Shown piece after piece: positions 18,875 to 28,651 of a stretch of DNA of 64,000 nt (positions are counted from its first letter, which is position 1; every line of letters starts with the position of its first letter). Made by a program: the position numbers and the translations under genes. Source of the DNA: an uncultured Erythrobacter sp. (GTDB lineage Bacteria; Pseudomonadota; Alphaproteobacteria; Sphingomonadales; Sphingomonadaceae); assembly GCA_947488085.1 (NCBI GenBank), contig CANKYI010000001.1:1311928-1375927 (forward strand), read 5' to 3'. A model generated the notes under the pieces. It was not told the DNA's origin. It was given only the letters and a program-made list of their open reading frames with translations, and searched no databases.

Positions 18875-19336
18875 ATGGCTCACATATTGATTGCAGATGA
18901 CGATGAACTGATTGCGGAACTCGCTTCCCAAGTCCTAATCGATGCAGGACATGCTTGCGGCTGGGTGACCAGTGGAGAGGATGCGTGGAAAGTGATCAGC
19001 AAGCGGCGGCCGGATGTCATGCTGCTCGATCAGGATATGCCGGGCATGTCAGGGGTCACTTTGCTGCGAAAAATACGCCAATCGCCCAAATTCTATGACT
19101 TACCCGTAGTTATGTTTACCGCGATGTCAGGGGTCGAGGATGAATCCCAAGCGATCTACGCCGGAGCACAGGACTTTGTGCGCAAACCATTTGATCCGCG
19201 CAGCCTAACCAGCCGCATTCAACGCGTCCTTTCAAAGACTCGTGACCGCCCACAGCACACCGATCTAAAGACGTATCTGGCGCGGAGTTCAGGCTTGATA
19301 AGCGAGCCAGCACCACGCCAGCCGCGCTTTATCTGA
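18875..19336 (+). CDS. Single-domain response regulator
   Basis: A receiver-domain protein of 153 residues without an output domain. The acidic pocket is DDDE at 8-11, the phospho-acceptor Asp52 lies in VMLLDQDMPGMSG, the switch Thr82 in VMFTAMS, and Lys104 in FVRKPFD. About 30 extra residues follow the domain and show no fold I recognise. The start at ATG 18875 removes a 38-residue non-homologous extension. No kinase is adjacent, so its partner is unknown. The gene is divergent from the phosphatase. Confidence 0.88.
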   Translation: MAHILIADDDELIAELASQVLIDAGHACGWVTSGEDAWKVISKRRPDVMLLDQDMPGMSGVTLLRKIRQSPKFYDLPVVMFTAMSGVEDESQAIYAGAQDFVRKPFDPRSLTSRIQRVLSKTRDRPQHTDLKTYLARSSGLISEPAPRQPRFI

Positions 19337-19365
19337 CTAAAGCTGATTAAACCGCCTAAAGCGCG

Positions 19366-21648
19366 TTATTCGACCTCGTAACGAACCGTTATGGTGAAAT
19401 CTCCGCCCGCTGAGAACGCGCCCGCTGGATTGACTCGGAAGTCTGTGATGAGGGTATCGCACCCTTCCCCATCATCGATCGGCGTGTAGTCGAAAGTCAC
19501 TCCGCCATCGTCCGAAAACTCTAGATCATCGGTCGTGACAGCCAAATCAGTCTCGACGCTGCCCGCGCCACCATAATCATAGGTGAGGTTGGAGTTGCTT
19601 CCCGGATCGCCAAAGATCACAGGCCCTCCGCTGCGCCCGATCAGGCACATTTTCGCATCCGCAGGCCCATCATCCCAAACGACCACCGTTCCCGGATCGG
19701 TGGCAATAAGCCCAGTGTTTGCAACAGTGATCAAGTACTCAATAGTCGCGCCAGGAATGGCCTTAGGGTTGGTGTTACCATTAACCGGATCGGCGATGAT
19801 TGAGCTGATCTTGCTCACACTCAACGTCGTCGTCGTCACAGGATTACACGCAAGCAGATCGTGAATGCCAATGATTTGCTGTCCCGGATCGCCAGGGGCA
19901 GTGGTGTGGTTGCCATAACGGATGACAATTGTGTCGACAGCCCCGGTAAAGGTCACAACAACATTGCCGAGCGCCTGATTGTTCTCAGATGCGCCATCAC
20001 CGATGGCGACATTGCCGCCGGAGATGAAGTTGACGTTGCCATTGGTCAGCGTGACAGGTGAACTGGATGCACCATTTGACCCCGTAACCTCGATCCGGTC
20101 TGCGAATTGGCCTGCAAGGAAATCGACGTCGAAGATCGTGAATTGCACACCCGTCAAAGACTGAGGCAGAGTGATCGTAATCTCAACCTCACCGTTTTGA
20201 TCGGCTTGATTGGCCAGCATGTTAAGGCTCGCCTCTGCCGTCGGCAGGCCGCCGCTGAACACGTCCTCCGCATTGGGAGATTGACCGCCAAACAAGGCAT
20301 TGTTGAGATAGACCCCATCATTGTCGAGCTCAAAGCGGACATCGCCCAAGCTTGCGAACGCATAAGTGTTGTCGGTTGTCCCCGATGTCCAGCCGCTAAT
20401 CGTGTCCCAGTCGAACAGGGACGATCCCGCAGGACATGACAATATCGGCGGTATTCCAGGCGAACGCCCCGTCTGCACGGTAAAGGTGGAGGTGGCGAAA
20501 TCGTCCTCTCCATTATTGCCGTTGTTCACAGTGGAATCGATATCATTTTCGTTTGCCGCAATGATTTCCGCGGTGTTGGTAATCGTGGTGCCTGCGCTAG
20601 ACGATATGGTGCCTGTAATCGTCAGGATTGCGCTTTCACCCGGAGCCAGATCGGGCACGCTCCAGTTGGAATTGCCGGTGTTGAAACTACCATCGCCGGT
20701 CGCGGTGCCAAAGGTGAAGCCAGAGGGGAATGTATCGCGCACAACGATACTGGTCGCGGTCTCAGTTGCCTCTGTGTCGTTGACAACGGTCAGCCGCCAA
20801 GTCGCGCTGCCCCCTTGGACCGGTGGTGCACCGATCAACACTTTGGTGAGCGACAGATCAACGCCCTGCGCACTATACGCCAAATCCGATAGCCCAACAA
20901 ACTGTCCGCTTGGATTCCCTGTTCCAGAATAGCTGAAATAGACAACACGGATACGGCGCACAGCGGTCCCATTAAAGTCGAACGCAACGTCACCATCCGT
21001 GGTGAACTGATTCGAAGGTGCAGTCCCGCGCCAGCCATTCACGATGCTGTCGTTGGTGCGCGTCACCGAAGGTCCGATGCTCCACAGACTGGTATCGTTT
21101 GCGGCGTTGGTGAAACCGCCGGTGAGGTCGTCATCATAGAACACCTCAATCGCATCGGTGTTCGTACCGTTATCAACATCGCTCAAAGCAAAATTGAGAT
21201 TTGTCACTGACTGGCTGAGCACGATCTCATACGTCACTTTGTCGAGTGGATCGAATTCAGAATTGTCGAAATTGAGCAACAATGGCGATTGGCCATCGCC
21301 GATCTGTCCGTTGAAATAGCTAAGAAAATCGGTCGCAAAAGTGGCCGCTGTAAACGTGCTGCCACCCGACGTGGTCACAGTCCGGCTGACGGTCGCTGTG
21401 GTACCATCCGAACCCGTTACCGTTGTACCGTTGGGAACAGTCCCTTGGCTAGCAACGCCCGCATCAGCCCAGTCAATATCGGAGTTCTGCGCGCGCGCGT
21501 CACCCGTCGCCACAACGCCGATCCCCAAAAGGACCGCCATCGCGTAGACGCAAAGCTTCATGCCAACCTGAACCCGATCAACCATCTGCCCCAGATAGGA
21601 CAACATGGTAAACGCCGCGTTTACTCTGTTCAATTTAGCCCGCTCCAT
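19366..21648 (-). CDS. Exported DUF11 repeat protein, last gene of the surface operon
   Basis: A secreted, acidic, Thr/Asn/Gly-rich protein of 760 residues (730 if translated from ATG 21561). Its ATG at 21648 overlaps the stop of the giant gene upstream as TGATG. The signal peptide, however, begins about 30 residues in (MKLCVYAMAVLLG, cleaved near DARAQ), so either the N-region is extended or the internal ATG at 21561 is used. The middle holds one clear DUF11 unit starting DLSLTKVLIGAPP. Two jelly-roll-like stretches flank it, with similar phrases (LTNLNF/GVQFTIFDVD type, DRIEV, GNPSGQ/GDPGQQ). The C-terminus carries the DPVNG/PKAIPGA module shared with another operon protein. No anchor or enzyme motif was seen. 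Confidence 0.8.
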   Translation of the reverse strand: MERAKLNRVNAAFTMLSYLGQMVDRVQVGMKLCVYAMAVLLGIGVVATGDARAQNSDIDWADAGVASQGTVPNGTTVTGSDGTTATVSRTVTTSGGSTFTAATFATDFLSYFNGQIGDGQSPLLLNFDNSEFDPLDKVTYEIVLSQSVTNLNFALSDVDNGTNTDAIEVFYDDDLTGGFTNAANDTSLWSIGPSVTRTNDSIVNGWRGTAPSNQFTTDGDVAFDFNGTAVRRIRVVYFSYSGTGNPSGQFVGLSDLAYSAQGVDLSLTKVLIGAPPVQGGSATWRLTVVNDTEATETATSIVVRDTFPSGFTFGTATGDGSFNTGNSNWSVPDLAPGESAILTITGTISSSAGTTITNTAEIIAANENDIDSTVNNGNNGEDDFATSTFTVQTGRSPGIPPILSCPAGSSLFDWDTISGWTSGTTDNTYAFASLGDVRFELDNDGVYLNNALFGGQSPNAEDVFSGGLPTAEASLNMLANQADQNGEVEITITLPQSLTGVQFTIFDVDFLAGQFADRIEVTGSNGASSSPVTLTNGNVNFISGGNVAIGDGASENNQALGNVVVTFTGAVDTIVIRYGNHTTAPGDPGQQIIGIHDLLACNPVTTTTLSVSKISSIIADPVNGNTNPKAIPGATIEYLITVANTGLIATDPGTVVVWDDGPADAKMCLIGRSGGPVIFGDPGSNSNLTYDYGGAGSVETDLAVTTDDLEFSDDGGVTFDYTPIDDGEGCDTLITDFRVNPAGAFSAGGDFTITVRYEVE

Positions 21649-24600
21649 CACCGACGTCCCCCTAGACCGAGGAAATCGAATGTATCGGTGTCAAACTTGA
21701 AGCGGACAGCGGCAAACAGGCCTTCATCGGTGTTACGCGCAGCGGAGAAATCTCCGTCACGGTAACCTTCGATATTGTAACCCAGCGTCAGCAGCATCCC
21801 CTCAACCGGCACGAAACCGATTGTCGGGCCGTATGAATAGCTGGTCACGTTGTCTTCCAGGTTCGCACGCACCGTGCCGGTTGCGCCGATTTCAAAGCGG
21901 TCGCCAATGCCAATCCGTGCATCTGCACCGGCAAGGATCGTTGTGCCTGAGAATTCCGTGCCTTCGAACTCATCGAAGTTGTAGCGGCCACCCAGGAACA
22001 ATGTGTATTCATCGCGGCGGGTTTGCTGATCGATACCAAATTCGTCTTCGTCCCAACCGCGCGGGCTCCAATTGGTTGACCAGCTGGCCACCACACGGCG
22101 CGCCGTTGCGTCGCCATCAACAATCAAAGCAGTGTTGCCGACGGGGCTGTTTTGGCCAGCGACGCCGCCAACAACCTGGTCGCTGCGATATTCGAGTTTA
22201 CCAAGCATCGCGACTTCGGAGTGATCGGGGCGATGCGCAAAGGCGATGCTTGCGTCAAAGATTTCGGTCGATGCGCCATTGCCGTCTTCTGCACGGGTCC
22301 AGGTCGCGCCTGATCCCACGATGCTGCCTTCGCCCAATTGACGGATCGCGCCAACGGTCACACCGGTGCGATCAGCGAATTCGCCATCGCGATATTCACC
22401 GCGTGCAGTGACGCTCCAGCGATCCTTGCGCCATGCACCACCGAATGTGACGGCGGTGAAGTCTTCAAATTGCTGTGCACCGGTCAATTGACCGCCGCTG
22501 GCCGCAGGTTGCAGCGTGTTGACGAGGTCGAATGAATTGGCCTCACCATTCAAGGTGCGGTTGCCGTCAATCGTCGCATCAATCGTCAACTCAGGGGTCA
22601 CCTGCAAAGTCTGCGCAAGGCCAAAGGCTGCAAAAGTGCGGTTGCCGAATTCGCCAATGGTTTCTTGACCCAATGAGGTGATGATCTGACCACCCTGCCA
22701 CGGGGTTGCTTCAATACCGCCGCGCAATTGACGTGAATTGATGTTCTCGCCATCGGCGATCTCATACTGGCCAACCAGACGCACATTGCGGGTCAGCGCA
22801 TAACGCAGGCCTATGCGATGGCGCGCAGGCAAATCAATGCTCTCTGCATTGTCCAGCGCGATGGCGCTCGACAGGGACACTTCGAGTGAATTGTCGAACA
22901 GACGCTGTGTCGCGCCCGCTTCAAGCACAGTCGATGTGTTGTTGCTGCCATCTACCAGACGGTCATCAAAGTGCGACAGGCCAAGACGCAGATCGGTGTT
23001 GCGGCGTGTGAAGTTCAACTGAGCCTGACCAGCGCGGCGACGCGAGCTGTCAGTCAGGCTATCATCCTGCCATACGCTGCCGGTCACGCTCAGGTTGTCT
23101 TGCAAGAACACGCGGCCATCCACGCCAACCTTACGACGGCCAAGCTCTGCGCCGTTTTGCTGGCCAATGCCGTAATCGGCATCAAGCTGACGCGCATAGG
23201 CAAGGATATCGAGGCGACCGGTCTGGTGCTGAACTTCAGCGATCCAGCCGGTTGCAGTGCTGCCATCCGAACGGCTTGCGGCAAGCTCACCACGGATTTC
23301 GGTGTTGGCGCCGACTTGCGCACGGATATCGATAGCGCCGATATCGGTGCGTGGGCCTTCGCCTTTGTCAGTGATCGCGTTGATGCCGATGCGCACACGG
23401 CCATCGCCGCTGGTCCAATCGGCGCGCAGACCTGCATTCAGCTCACTTTGACCCAGTCCATCGGTTTCGTATTCGATCACGATGAATTGCGGGTTCAGAT
23501 TGTCATCGCGGCTCAAAACTGGCTGCGCGAAAGTGATCGTGCCTGAGAGCAGGTCGATGTCATAGTCGAGGAAACGTGTGAGTGTGCGGGTCGACACGAT
23601 CAGTTCCGAACGGAAACGGTCACGCACTTCGATGGTTACGCGTTCGCTATTGGCGAGGATAGAACGATTGCCGAGCTGGTATGGGCCAGAGATGCCCTGC
23701 CCCTGGATCTCATCGCGTTGCAGGCGGCTGGAGATTTCGGCGGCGAAAGCGGTTGCTTTCACCTGACCAAAGCGCGCCTCTCCGCGAAGGCCGGTGGCCG
23801 TGCGGTTGTAGCGGGCCAGACGGGTCTGATCGAACGATGTCTCAAAGTCGCCATAGAGCGCGTAGAATGTCGCGGTTTCGATGCGGACATACAGGTTTTC
23901 ACGGCTAGCCGCATCAAACCGACGCGATGAGCCATCGGCGAACACGGTGTAATAGGCCTGCGGATCAATTGTACCGAGGACGCGCTGGTCTTCGCGTTGT
24001 TTCGCGCTATCATAGGCGAGCGTCAGGAGATAGCGGCCCAGCACGCGGCCTTTGGCATAGAGCGCAACGCGGGCATCATCGCCAAAATCGCTGTTAAAGC
24101 GCCCCTCGCGTTCCATATTTTCGGCAACTGAGCGAGCGCCCACGGTGCCCTCTGCAAGGCCAACAATGGTCCATTCGATATCGCCCGGCTCAATCCAGGT
24201 GTCGAGCTGTTGTTCGCGAACTAGGTCACCCTCGGCAAAGTCAAAGTCGAGACGCAGCGAGCCGCTGACCATGGTTGGCGCGAGCTCAATGCGCGCAATA
24301 CCGTCAGTGCCTTCGACAACCCAACGGGCAGACGTTGGCGCAAATCCGGTGAGCTGGTTAAGCTGTTGGCGGTCGATTGACTCCGCGCTTTCATACGGCG
24401 CGTTCAATTGGAAGTTGCCAGACACACCAGCACGCAGCGGGCGGTTGTTACGGTCCAGAACACGGATCGCGACCACGGGGCGTGTGCGGCCATCGGCGAT
24501 CAGGTTCGATTGCTCAGGCACCAGTTCAACGCGCGCAGGCGTGGTCGTGAAGAACACTTCGCGGGTGAAGGTCTTGCTGACTGCGCCAAAGCTGTTGACG

Positions 24601-26894
24601 ATGTCCGCTTCGAGCACCGTGCGATCATTCTCAAGCAGAATACCGCGCCATGTGCTGACACCGAACTGGCCGCGCTCTGGGTTCAAAGTGCCGTCAAAGT
24701 TCAACCCGCTCACTTCTTCGCCGTTCACGCGCAGGATCACAGTTTGACCGCGGCGGTGACGGATAGCGACCCGGATTGCGGGAGCGCGTGGATTGGCAGT
24801 GACGCCGGGCGTCAGGAAGCCGTCTTCGCCATCACCGAGCGCGATCCAATCGGTGTTGGGCGCATAGGAGACAGGCGCAACTTCCGCGGCCTCAGCGGTG
24901 CTGTCCAGCACGCCAGCATCACTCAGTGTTTCAGCATCCAGTTGTGGCGCACCGCGTTGCACGGGGCCCTCAGCAATCGCATCGACTGCGCGTGCACCGG
25001 CACCATCAGGGCGGCTTTCGGCAAATTGAGCGACCGCACCAAGGCTGGCATCAACGTCTGGAACAATTGCGTGGAAATCGGCGACGATCAGGCTACCCCC
25101 CTGCCCGATGACAAAGCGTGAGCTTGCGCTACCAGCGCTGCGGGTGTCGCGATGGCAATCCACCAGCTCAGCGCCTTCAGGCAGCGTCATTTGCGCCACT
25201 GCAACGACGTGTGTGCCGGGCACAACACCTTCGAAGTGATAGCGGCCATCGGCATCGGTGATCGCATAGCTGCCATCTTCCATCACAACGCGCACACCGG
25301 GAATTCCGCGACGCGGATCATCGATGCTGCATGGGCCAGCGGTTATGCGGCCAATGATGGTCATCCGGTCGGCAATGGTCTCACGATCAATATCGACGAC
25401 GGCGCTGGCACGAGCGGTCCGGCCAAGCGAGTCTGTCACCACAGCATCGTTCAGTGCGCGGCCCGGAGGCGCATCAGGACGCACAGACATCGCGTAAGTC
25501 ACACGGCGCGAGGCTCCACCGGCAAGATCGCCAAGAGCAATGCTCAAAGTGCTGCCATCGGGCGCAATTGTGACCGCATCAGGGGCTTCTACACCGTCGA
25601 CGCGGATAGAATCCGGGCGCAGACGCAGGAAGGTTGATGGCGTATCGTTCAACACCACATTGCGCTTTGGCCGCGAAGGATCGGAATTGCTCGTTGTGAT
25701 CGCATAGAACACGACATCACCAGGCTGCACGCGGTCGCGTGACGCGGTTTTGACAAGGCCAAGATCAAGACTTGGGCGATCGAGCGGAATGTCAATCTGC
25801 ACCGGCGTCGGGTCAGTCAGCGTGAAATTGCCGCCGAATGAGCCGTCAAGGATCACAAATGAGCGACCATCCGGGCGTGTCAGCGCCGCAAGATCGGCTC
25901 TACTAACCACAGAAGGCGCGGTATAGGGCTCAGGTGGTTCGATGACCAGGCGATAAGTTCCCAAAAAGGTTAGTGGGAACCAGAACTCGCCCGGACCCAT
26001 ATCCACCACATTGCCCGCACCATCAGTGATCGGCTGCCCCGAAATCACCGTCGAAGGCCATGATGTCACGCCATCCTCAGCAAAAACCGTTGCAGGCTGG
26101 CCCGTGGCGACATCAATCAATGTAACCGTCGCGCCATCAACCGGAACACCGGTTTCGCTGTCAAACACCACGCCAAATGGATCGGCGAGCACTTCAACCT
26201 CGGTTTCGACCAAGACGGTGGTTTGGCCCGGAAGCGTCGCAGCAATCGCGACTTGTGCGCCATCAACGATGCTCAGGCGGCAATCGCCCTGAACAACCGG
26301 AGGCGGCATGCGAACGGTGCCAATCTGGCCGATAAATACGCCGGTATTCTCGCCAGTTTCAAAAATGGTTTCGGTCTCACGATCACCCGTAGAGGTCGTG
26401 ATCGTAACCGAAAGTTGATCGACCGCATTGGGATCGACATTGGCTGCGAGTGCGGTGACTTCGAACAGCACAGTTTGCCCGGCCCGCACGGTTGCCGTTT
26501 GTTCGGCCATCCCGTTTTGCGGCGTCAGGGGAATTTCTGAAGTGCCAGTGTTGCCCGTATTGCCCTGCGTCGACTGGCCGACCGCGCTGCACAATGGCGC
26601 ACGGAATGTCAGATCGACATCACCTGTCGATGCAGGGCGAAATGTACGGATTTCTGGTGGGGGAAGTGTCACATCAAATGTCACACGGTTCGAAGTCGTC
26701 GAAATCTGACGACCACCAAATTCCCAAGTGGCTTCAGCGGTATTCTCGATTGTGCCGACAACAGGAGCCGAATTGTCTCCGCTGCCGTCAGAACCATTAT
26801 TTTGGGCGAGTGCCCCCTCTCCGCCCACGCCTAATGGCAGCAGCACTAATGAAAGTGCCGCTGCCACGCGGTTAAGAGAGGGGGGAACACGCAA
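21648..26894 (-). CDS. Giant exported protein: DUF11/Ig-like passenger and predicted outer-membrane barrel
   Basis: A 1748-residue protein with a signal peptide (about 1-30, GALAQ) and a TTG start preceded by AAGGA. Parts read in order are: an N-terminal DUF11-like region with NTAEATWEF; a cysteine-containing beta region; a DUF11 domain at about 370-495 (LDLGLVKTASRDRVQPGD); a carboxypeptidase-regulatory/SdrD-B-like domain at about 510-570 (ITDADGRYHFEGVVPGTH); a linker; an Ig-like invasin-type domain at about 780-880 (LIADGRTRPVVAIRVLD). From about 925 to the end come alternating amphipathic strands (LRADWTSGDGRVRIGINAI and many similar) typical of a large outer-membrane barrel. The end is not the usual terminal Phe (FLGLGGRR), which leaves barrel assembly uncertain. 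It sits in the middle of an operon whose other members are all exported DUF11-type proteins, and could be their outer-membrane platform. Confidence 0.85.
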   Translation of the reverse strand: MRVPPSLNRVAAALSLVLLPLGVGGEGALAQNNGSDGSGDNSAPVVGTIENTAEATWEFGGRQISTTSNRVTFDVTLPPPEIRTFRPASTGDVDLTFRAPLCSAVGQSTQGNTGNTGTSEIPLTPQNGMAEQTATVRAGQTVLFEVTALAANVDPNAVDQLSVTITTSTGDRETETIFETGENTGVFIGQIGTVRMPPPVVQGDCRLSIVDGAQVAIAATLPGQTTVLVETEVEVLADPFGVVFDSETGVPVDGATVTLIDVATGQPATVFAEDGVTSWPSTVISGQPITDGAGNVVDMGPGEFWFPLTFLGTYRLVIEPPEPYTAPSVVSRADLAALTRPDGRSFVILDGSFGGNFTLTDPTPVQIDIPLDRPSLDLGLVKTASRDRVQPGDVVFYAITTSNSDPSRPKRNVVLNDTPSTFLRLRPDSIRVDGVEAPDAVTIAPDGSTLSIALGDLAGGASRRVTYAMSVRPDAPPGRALNDAVVTDSLGRTARASAVVDIDRETIADRMTIIGRITAGPCSIDDPRRGIPGVRVVMEDGSYAITDADGRYHFEGVVPGTHVVAVAQMTLPEGAELVDCHRDTRSAGSASSRFVIGQGGSLIVADFHAIVPDVDASLGAVAQFAESRPDGAGARAVDAIAEGPVQRGAPQLDAETLSDAGVLDSTAEAAEVAPVSYAPNTDWIALGDGEDGFLTPGVTANPRAPAIRVAIRHRRGQTVILRVNGEEVSGLNFDGTLNPERGQFGVSTWRGILLENDRTVLEADIVNSFGAVSKTFTREVFFTTTPARVELVPEQSNLIADGRTRPVVAIRVLDRNNRPLRAGVSGNFQLNAPYESAESIDRQQLNQLTGFAPTSARWVVEGTDGIARIELAPTMVSGSLRLDFDFAEGDLVREQQLDTWIEPGDIEWTIVGLAEGTVGARSVAENMEREGRFNSDFGDDARVALYAKGRVLGRYLLTLAYDSAKQREDQRVLGTIDPQAYYTVFADGSSRRFDAASRENLYVRIETATFYALYGDFETSFDQTRLARYNRTATGLRGEARFGQVKATAFAAEISSRLQRDEIQGQGISGPYQLGNRSILANSERVTIEVRDRFRSELIVSTRTLTRFLDYDIDLLSGTITFAQPVLSRDDNLNPQFIVIEYETDGLGQSELNAGLRADWTSGDGRVRIGINAITDKGEGPRTDIGAIDIRAQVGANTEIRGELAASRSDGSTATGWIAEVQHQTGRLDILAYARQLDADYGIGQQNGAELGRRKVGVDGRVFLQDNLSVTGSVWQDDSLTDSSRRRAGQAQLNFTRRNTDLRLGLSHFDDRLVDGSNNTSTVLEAGATQRLFDNSLEVSLSSAIALDNAESIDLPARHRIGLRYALTRNVRLVGQYEIADGENINSRQLRGGIEATPWQGGQIITSLGQETIGEFGNRTFAAFGLAQTLQVTPELTIDATIDGNRTLNGEANSFDLVNTLQPAASGGQLTGAQQFEDFTAVTFGGAWRKDRWSVTARGEYRDGEFADRTGVTVGAIRQLGEGSIVGSGATWTRAEDGNGASTEIFDASIAFAHRPDHSEVAMLGKLEYRSDQVVGGVAGQNSPVGNTALIVDGDATARRVVASWSTNWSPRGWDEDEFGIDQQTRRDEYTLFLGGRYNFDEFEGTEFSGTTILAGADARIGIGDRFEIGATGTVRANLEDNVTSYSYGPTIGFVPVEGMLLTLGYNIEGYRDGDFSAARNTDEGLFAAVRFKFDTDTFDFLGLGGRR

Positions 26895-26924
26895 AGTTCT
26901 AAGTCCTTGTTCTAGATCAAACTA

Positions 26925-28043
26925 TTAGTTGATCGTGACGCGGAAATAGAGCGAACGCGTTGTGCTCGCTGGGATATCGCTGAGCAAGCCAGCGATCAGG
27001 TCGAGACCACCAGTACCACCAGCAGCAGTATAGGTAGCGTCGCCGCCCTCTTCGTCGGTCCCGCCAGCGCAGGTTGCAACCGGAGTCGCGCCCGATGTGT
27101 CAATCGTTGCCGTGCCATCGACAAAGATACCGAAATCGTTCTCGGCAAAAGTCACGTCAGCTGGCAGATCATCGGCCACGTTAACAGCGGTTGCTGTCGC
27201 AGCGTCAGCAGCGTTCGATACTGCGATACAGTATTCGATTACCGCACCCGGAATTGCTTTCGGGTCGGTAGTGCCGTTGACTGGGTCGCTGATGATACGG
27301 CTCGACTTGACGACGCTGACAAGAGCGCCAGCAACTTCGAACTGACCTTGGTCAGAGAAATCGCCGTCATTGTCATTGTCTTCACCGGTGCCGCCATTGC
27401 CATCAGCAAGGACAGTGTCGATGCCAGCAGTGTTAGCGCCTGCGGTCGCGTTGATTTCGCCACCAAGTACACCAACGGTGCCATCTTCGTGTGCGTCAGC
27501 AACCAGAACGACGTCAAATGTGTCATCGTTCACAGCGTCCGTAGTAATGTCAGCGACAACCACGACCGAAATGGTCTCAGTGCCAGTGCCATCATCGGCA
27601 GCAACTTCGTCGAGGAAGGTGATTGGACCCGCCGCGATTTCAGCTGCATCGAGCGAACCATTGCCGTCTGCATCAAGATAAATCTCGAAGTTTTCGATAT
27701 TGGCCGCCGTACCGCCCGTAAGGACAGTCGACAGGTCGAGATCGACAACAGCGTTCGACAGGTTGGTTACGTCAAATGCAAGGCCGGCTTGTTCCTGACC
27801 CGGCGAAACCGCGACAGGCGTTGCGCCCGTGAAATTGACGTTGACGTCGATGACACGGTCAACCGTAAAGGTATCGCTTGCCGTCACATCATCTTGCTCT
27901 TCGCCGCCAACTTCAAAGCTGACGGTGACGTTGTTGGTGATCGAGTCACCAGCAGTCGTCCCGACCGCAAGGGCCGGTGTACTGGACATAGCGACTAGCG
28001 CTACCGCGCTAACCGCGCCCAGTAACTGGGTGGTACGTTTCAT
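26925..28043 (-). CDS. Exported DUF11-type protein with an EF-hand-like calcium loop
   Basis: A 372-residue secreted protein. ATG 28043 starts a typical signal peptide (KRTTQLLGAVSAVALVAM, cut near PALA). The first half resembles the N-terminal part of the 326-residue operon protein (TNNVTVSFEVGG then a PVAVSPGQEQAGLAFDVTN strand pair). It includes DADGNGSLDAAE, a perfect EF-hand/dockerin-style calcium loop encoded at about 27636-27685. The second half contains the DPVNG/PKAIPGA module and a DUF11 beta sandwich. The composition is very acidic with few lysines. Near its C-terminus lie a glycine-rich segment and RSLYFRVTIN. Structural rather than catalytic, by inference. Confidence 0.8.
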   Translation of the reverse strand: MKRTTQLLGAVSAVALVAMSSTPALAVGTTAGDSITNNVTVSFEVGGEEQDDVTASDTFTVDRVIDVNVNFTGATPVAVSPGQEQAGLAFDVTNLSNAVVDLDLSTVLTGGTAANIENFEIYLDADGNGSLDAAEIAAGPITFLDEVAADDGTGTETISVVVVADITTDAVNDDTFDVVLVADAHEDGTVGVLGGEINATAGANTAGIDTVLADGNGGTGEDNDNDGDFSDQGQFEVAGALVSVVKSSRIISDPVNGTTDPKAIPGAVIEYCIAVSNAADAATATAVNVADDLPADVTFAENDFGIFVDGTATIDTSGATPVATCAGGTDEEGGDATYTAAGGTGGLDLIAGLLSDIPASTTRSLYFRVTIN

Positions 28044-28140
28044 GGTTTTGGTCCTCTGCGTGTGTCCTGTGTCAAAAAACCCGCCCACTGGACTTGGCGG
28101 TTATCTTCCCCCTGTTCGGAGAATGATTTCGTGAAATGGA

Positions 28141-28626
28141 TCAGCGAATGATCGCCGGATATTCGAGCCGTCCGCTCTCGCCCGGTGCAATCGATGCGAT
28201 TGTCCAACGGACATGCGTGACATCGGCATGCGCGGCGGTCCGCGTGGTGCCGTCCTCATTGGCGACGGTCAATGTGCCAAGAGTGCCCCAAGTCACACCG
28301 CCATCAACCGATACGGTTAACTCAGCATCTGCGTCTGGTGCGAGGCGAACTGCCGAAGGAAGCGGGTTTGTGACAACAAAGTTCTCAACCGGCTCTGCGC
28401 CCTGATTGGCGTAGTCAGTGCCGAAAACCAGACGGTCGCCCGGTACGATGACGCTTGGCTCAACCAATTGCGTGCTTTCATTGCCGGCTTCATCAACGGA
28501 TGTTTCAACCGCCATCACATCGCCCGAAAGCGAAACAGGGCTTCGGCCTTGCGCATGTGCGGAAATTGGCATTGCGACGCTTGAGAAGACAAGCAAAGCT
28601 GCGACCATTTGTTTTAGGGTTTTCAT
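28141..28626 (-). CDS. Small exported DUF11-like protein
   Basis: A 161-residue protein from ATG 28626 with a clear signal peptide (MKTLKQMVAALLVFSSVAM, cleaved after AHA). Another in-frame ATG at 28647 lies 4 bp after the preceding stop but would add a polar N-extension. The mature part is a single beta sandwich related to DUF11 (VIVPGDRLVFGTDYANQGAE, ENFVVTNPLPSAVRL, SIAPGESGRLEYPAIIR). Being one domain, it could be a subunit or cap of a larger structure made from the longer neighbours. It lies between them in the operon with a 25 bp gap upstream and 97 bp downstream. Confidence 0.78.
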   Translation of the reverse strand: MKTLKQMVAALLVFSSVAMPISAHAQGRSPVSLSGDVMAVETSVDEAGNESTQLVEPSVIVPGDRLVFGTDYANQGAEPVENFVVTNPLPSAVRLAPDADAELTVSVDGGVTWGTLGTLTVANEDGTTRTAAHADVTHVRWTIASIAPGESGRLEYPAIIR

Positions 28627-28651
28627 GCTCTTGGTTCCAAGTTTCATGGGA

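Noticed and set aside
22971..25637. Several long plus-strand frames opposite the giant DUF11 gene (for example 22971-23546 and 24408-25121)
   Set aside because: They follow the codon periodicity of the minus-strand gene, lack signal peptides or motifs, and overlap each other.
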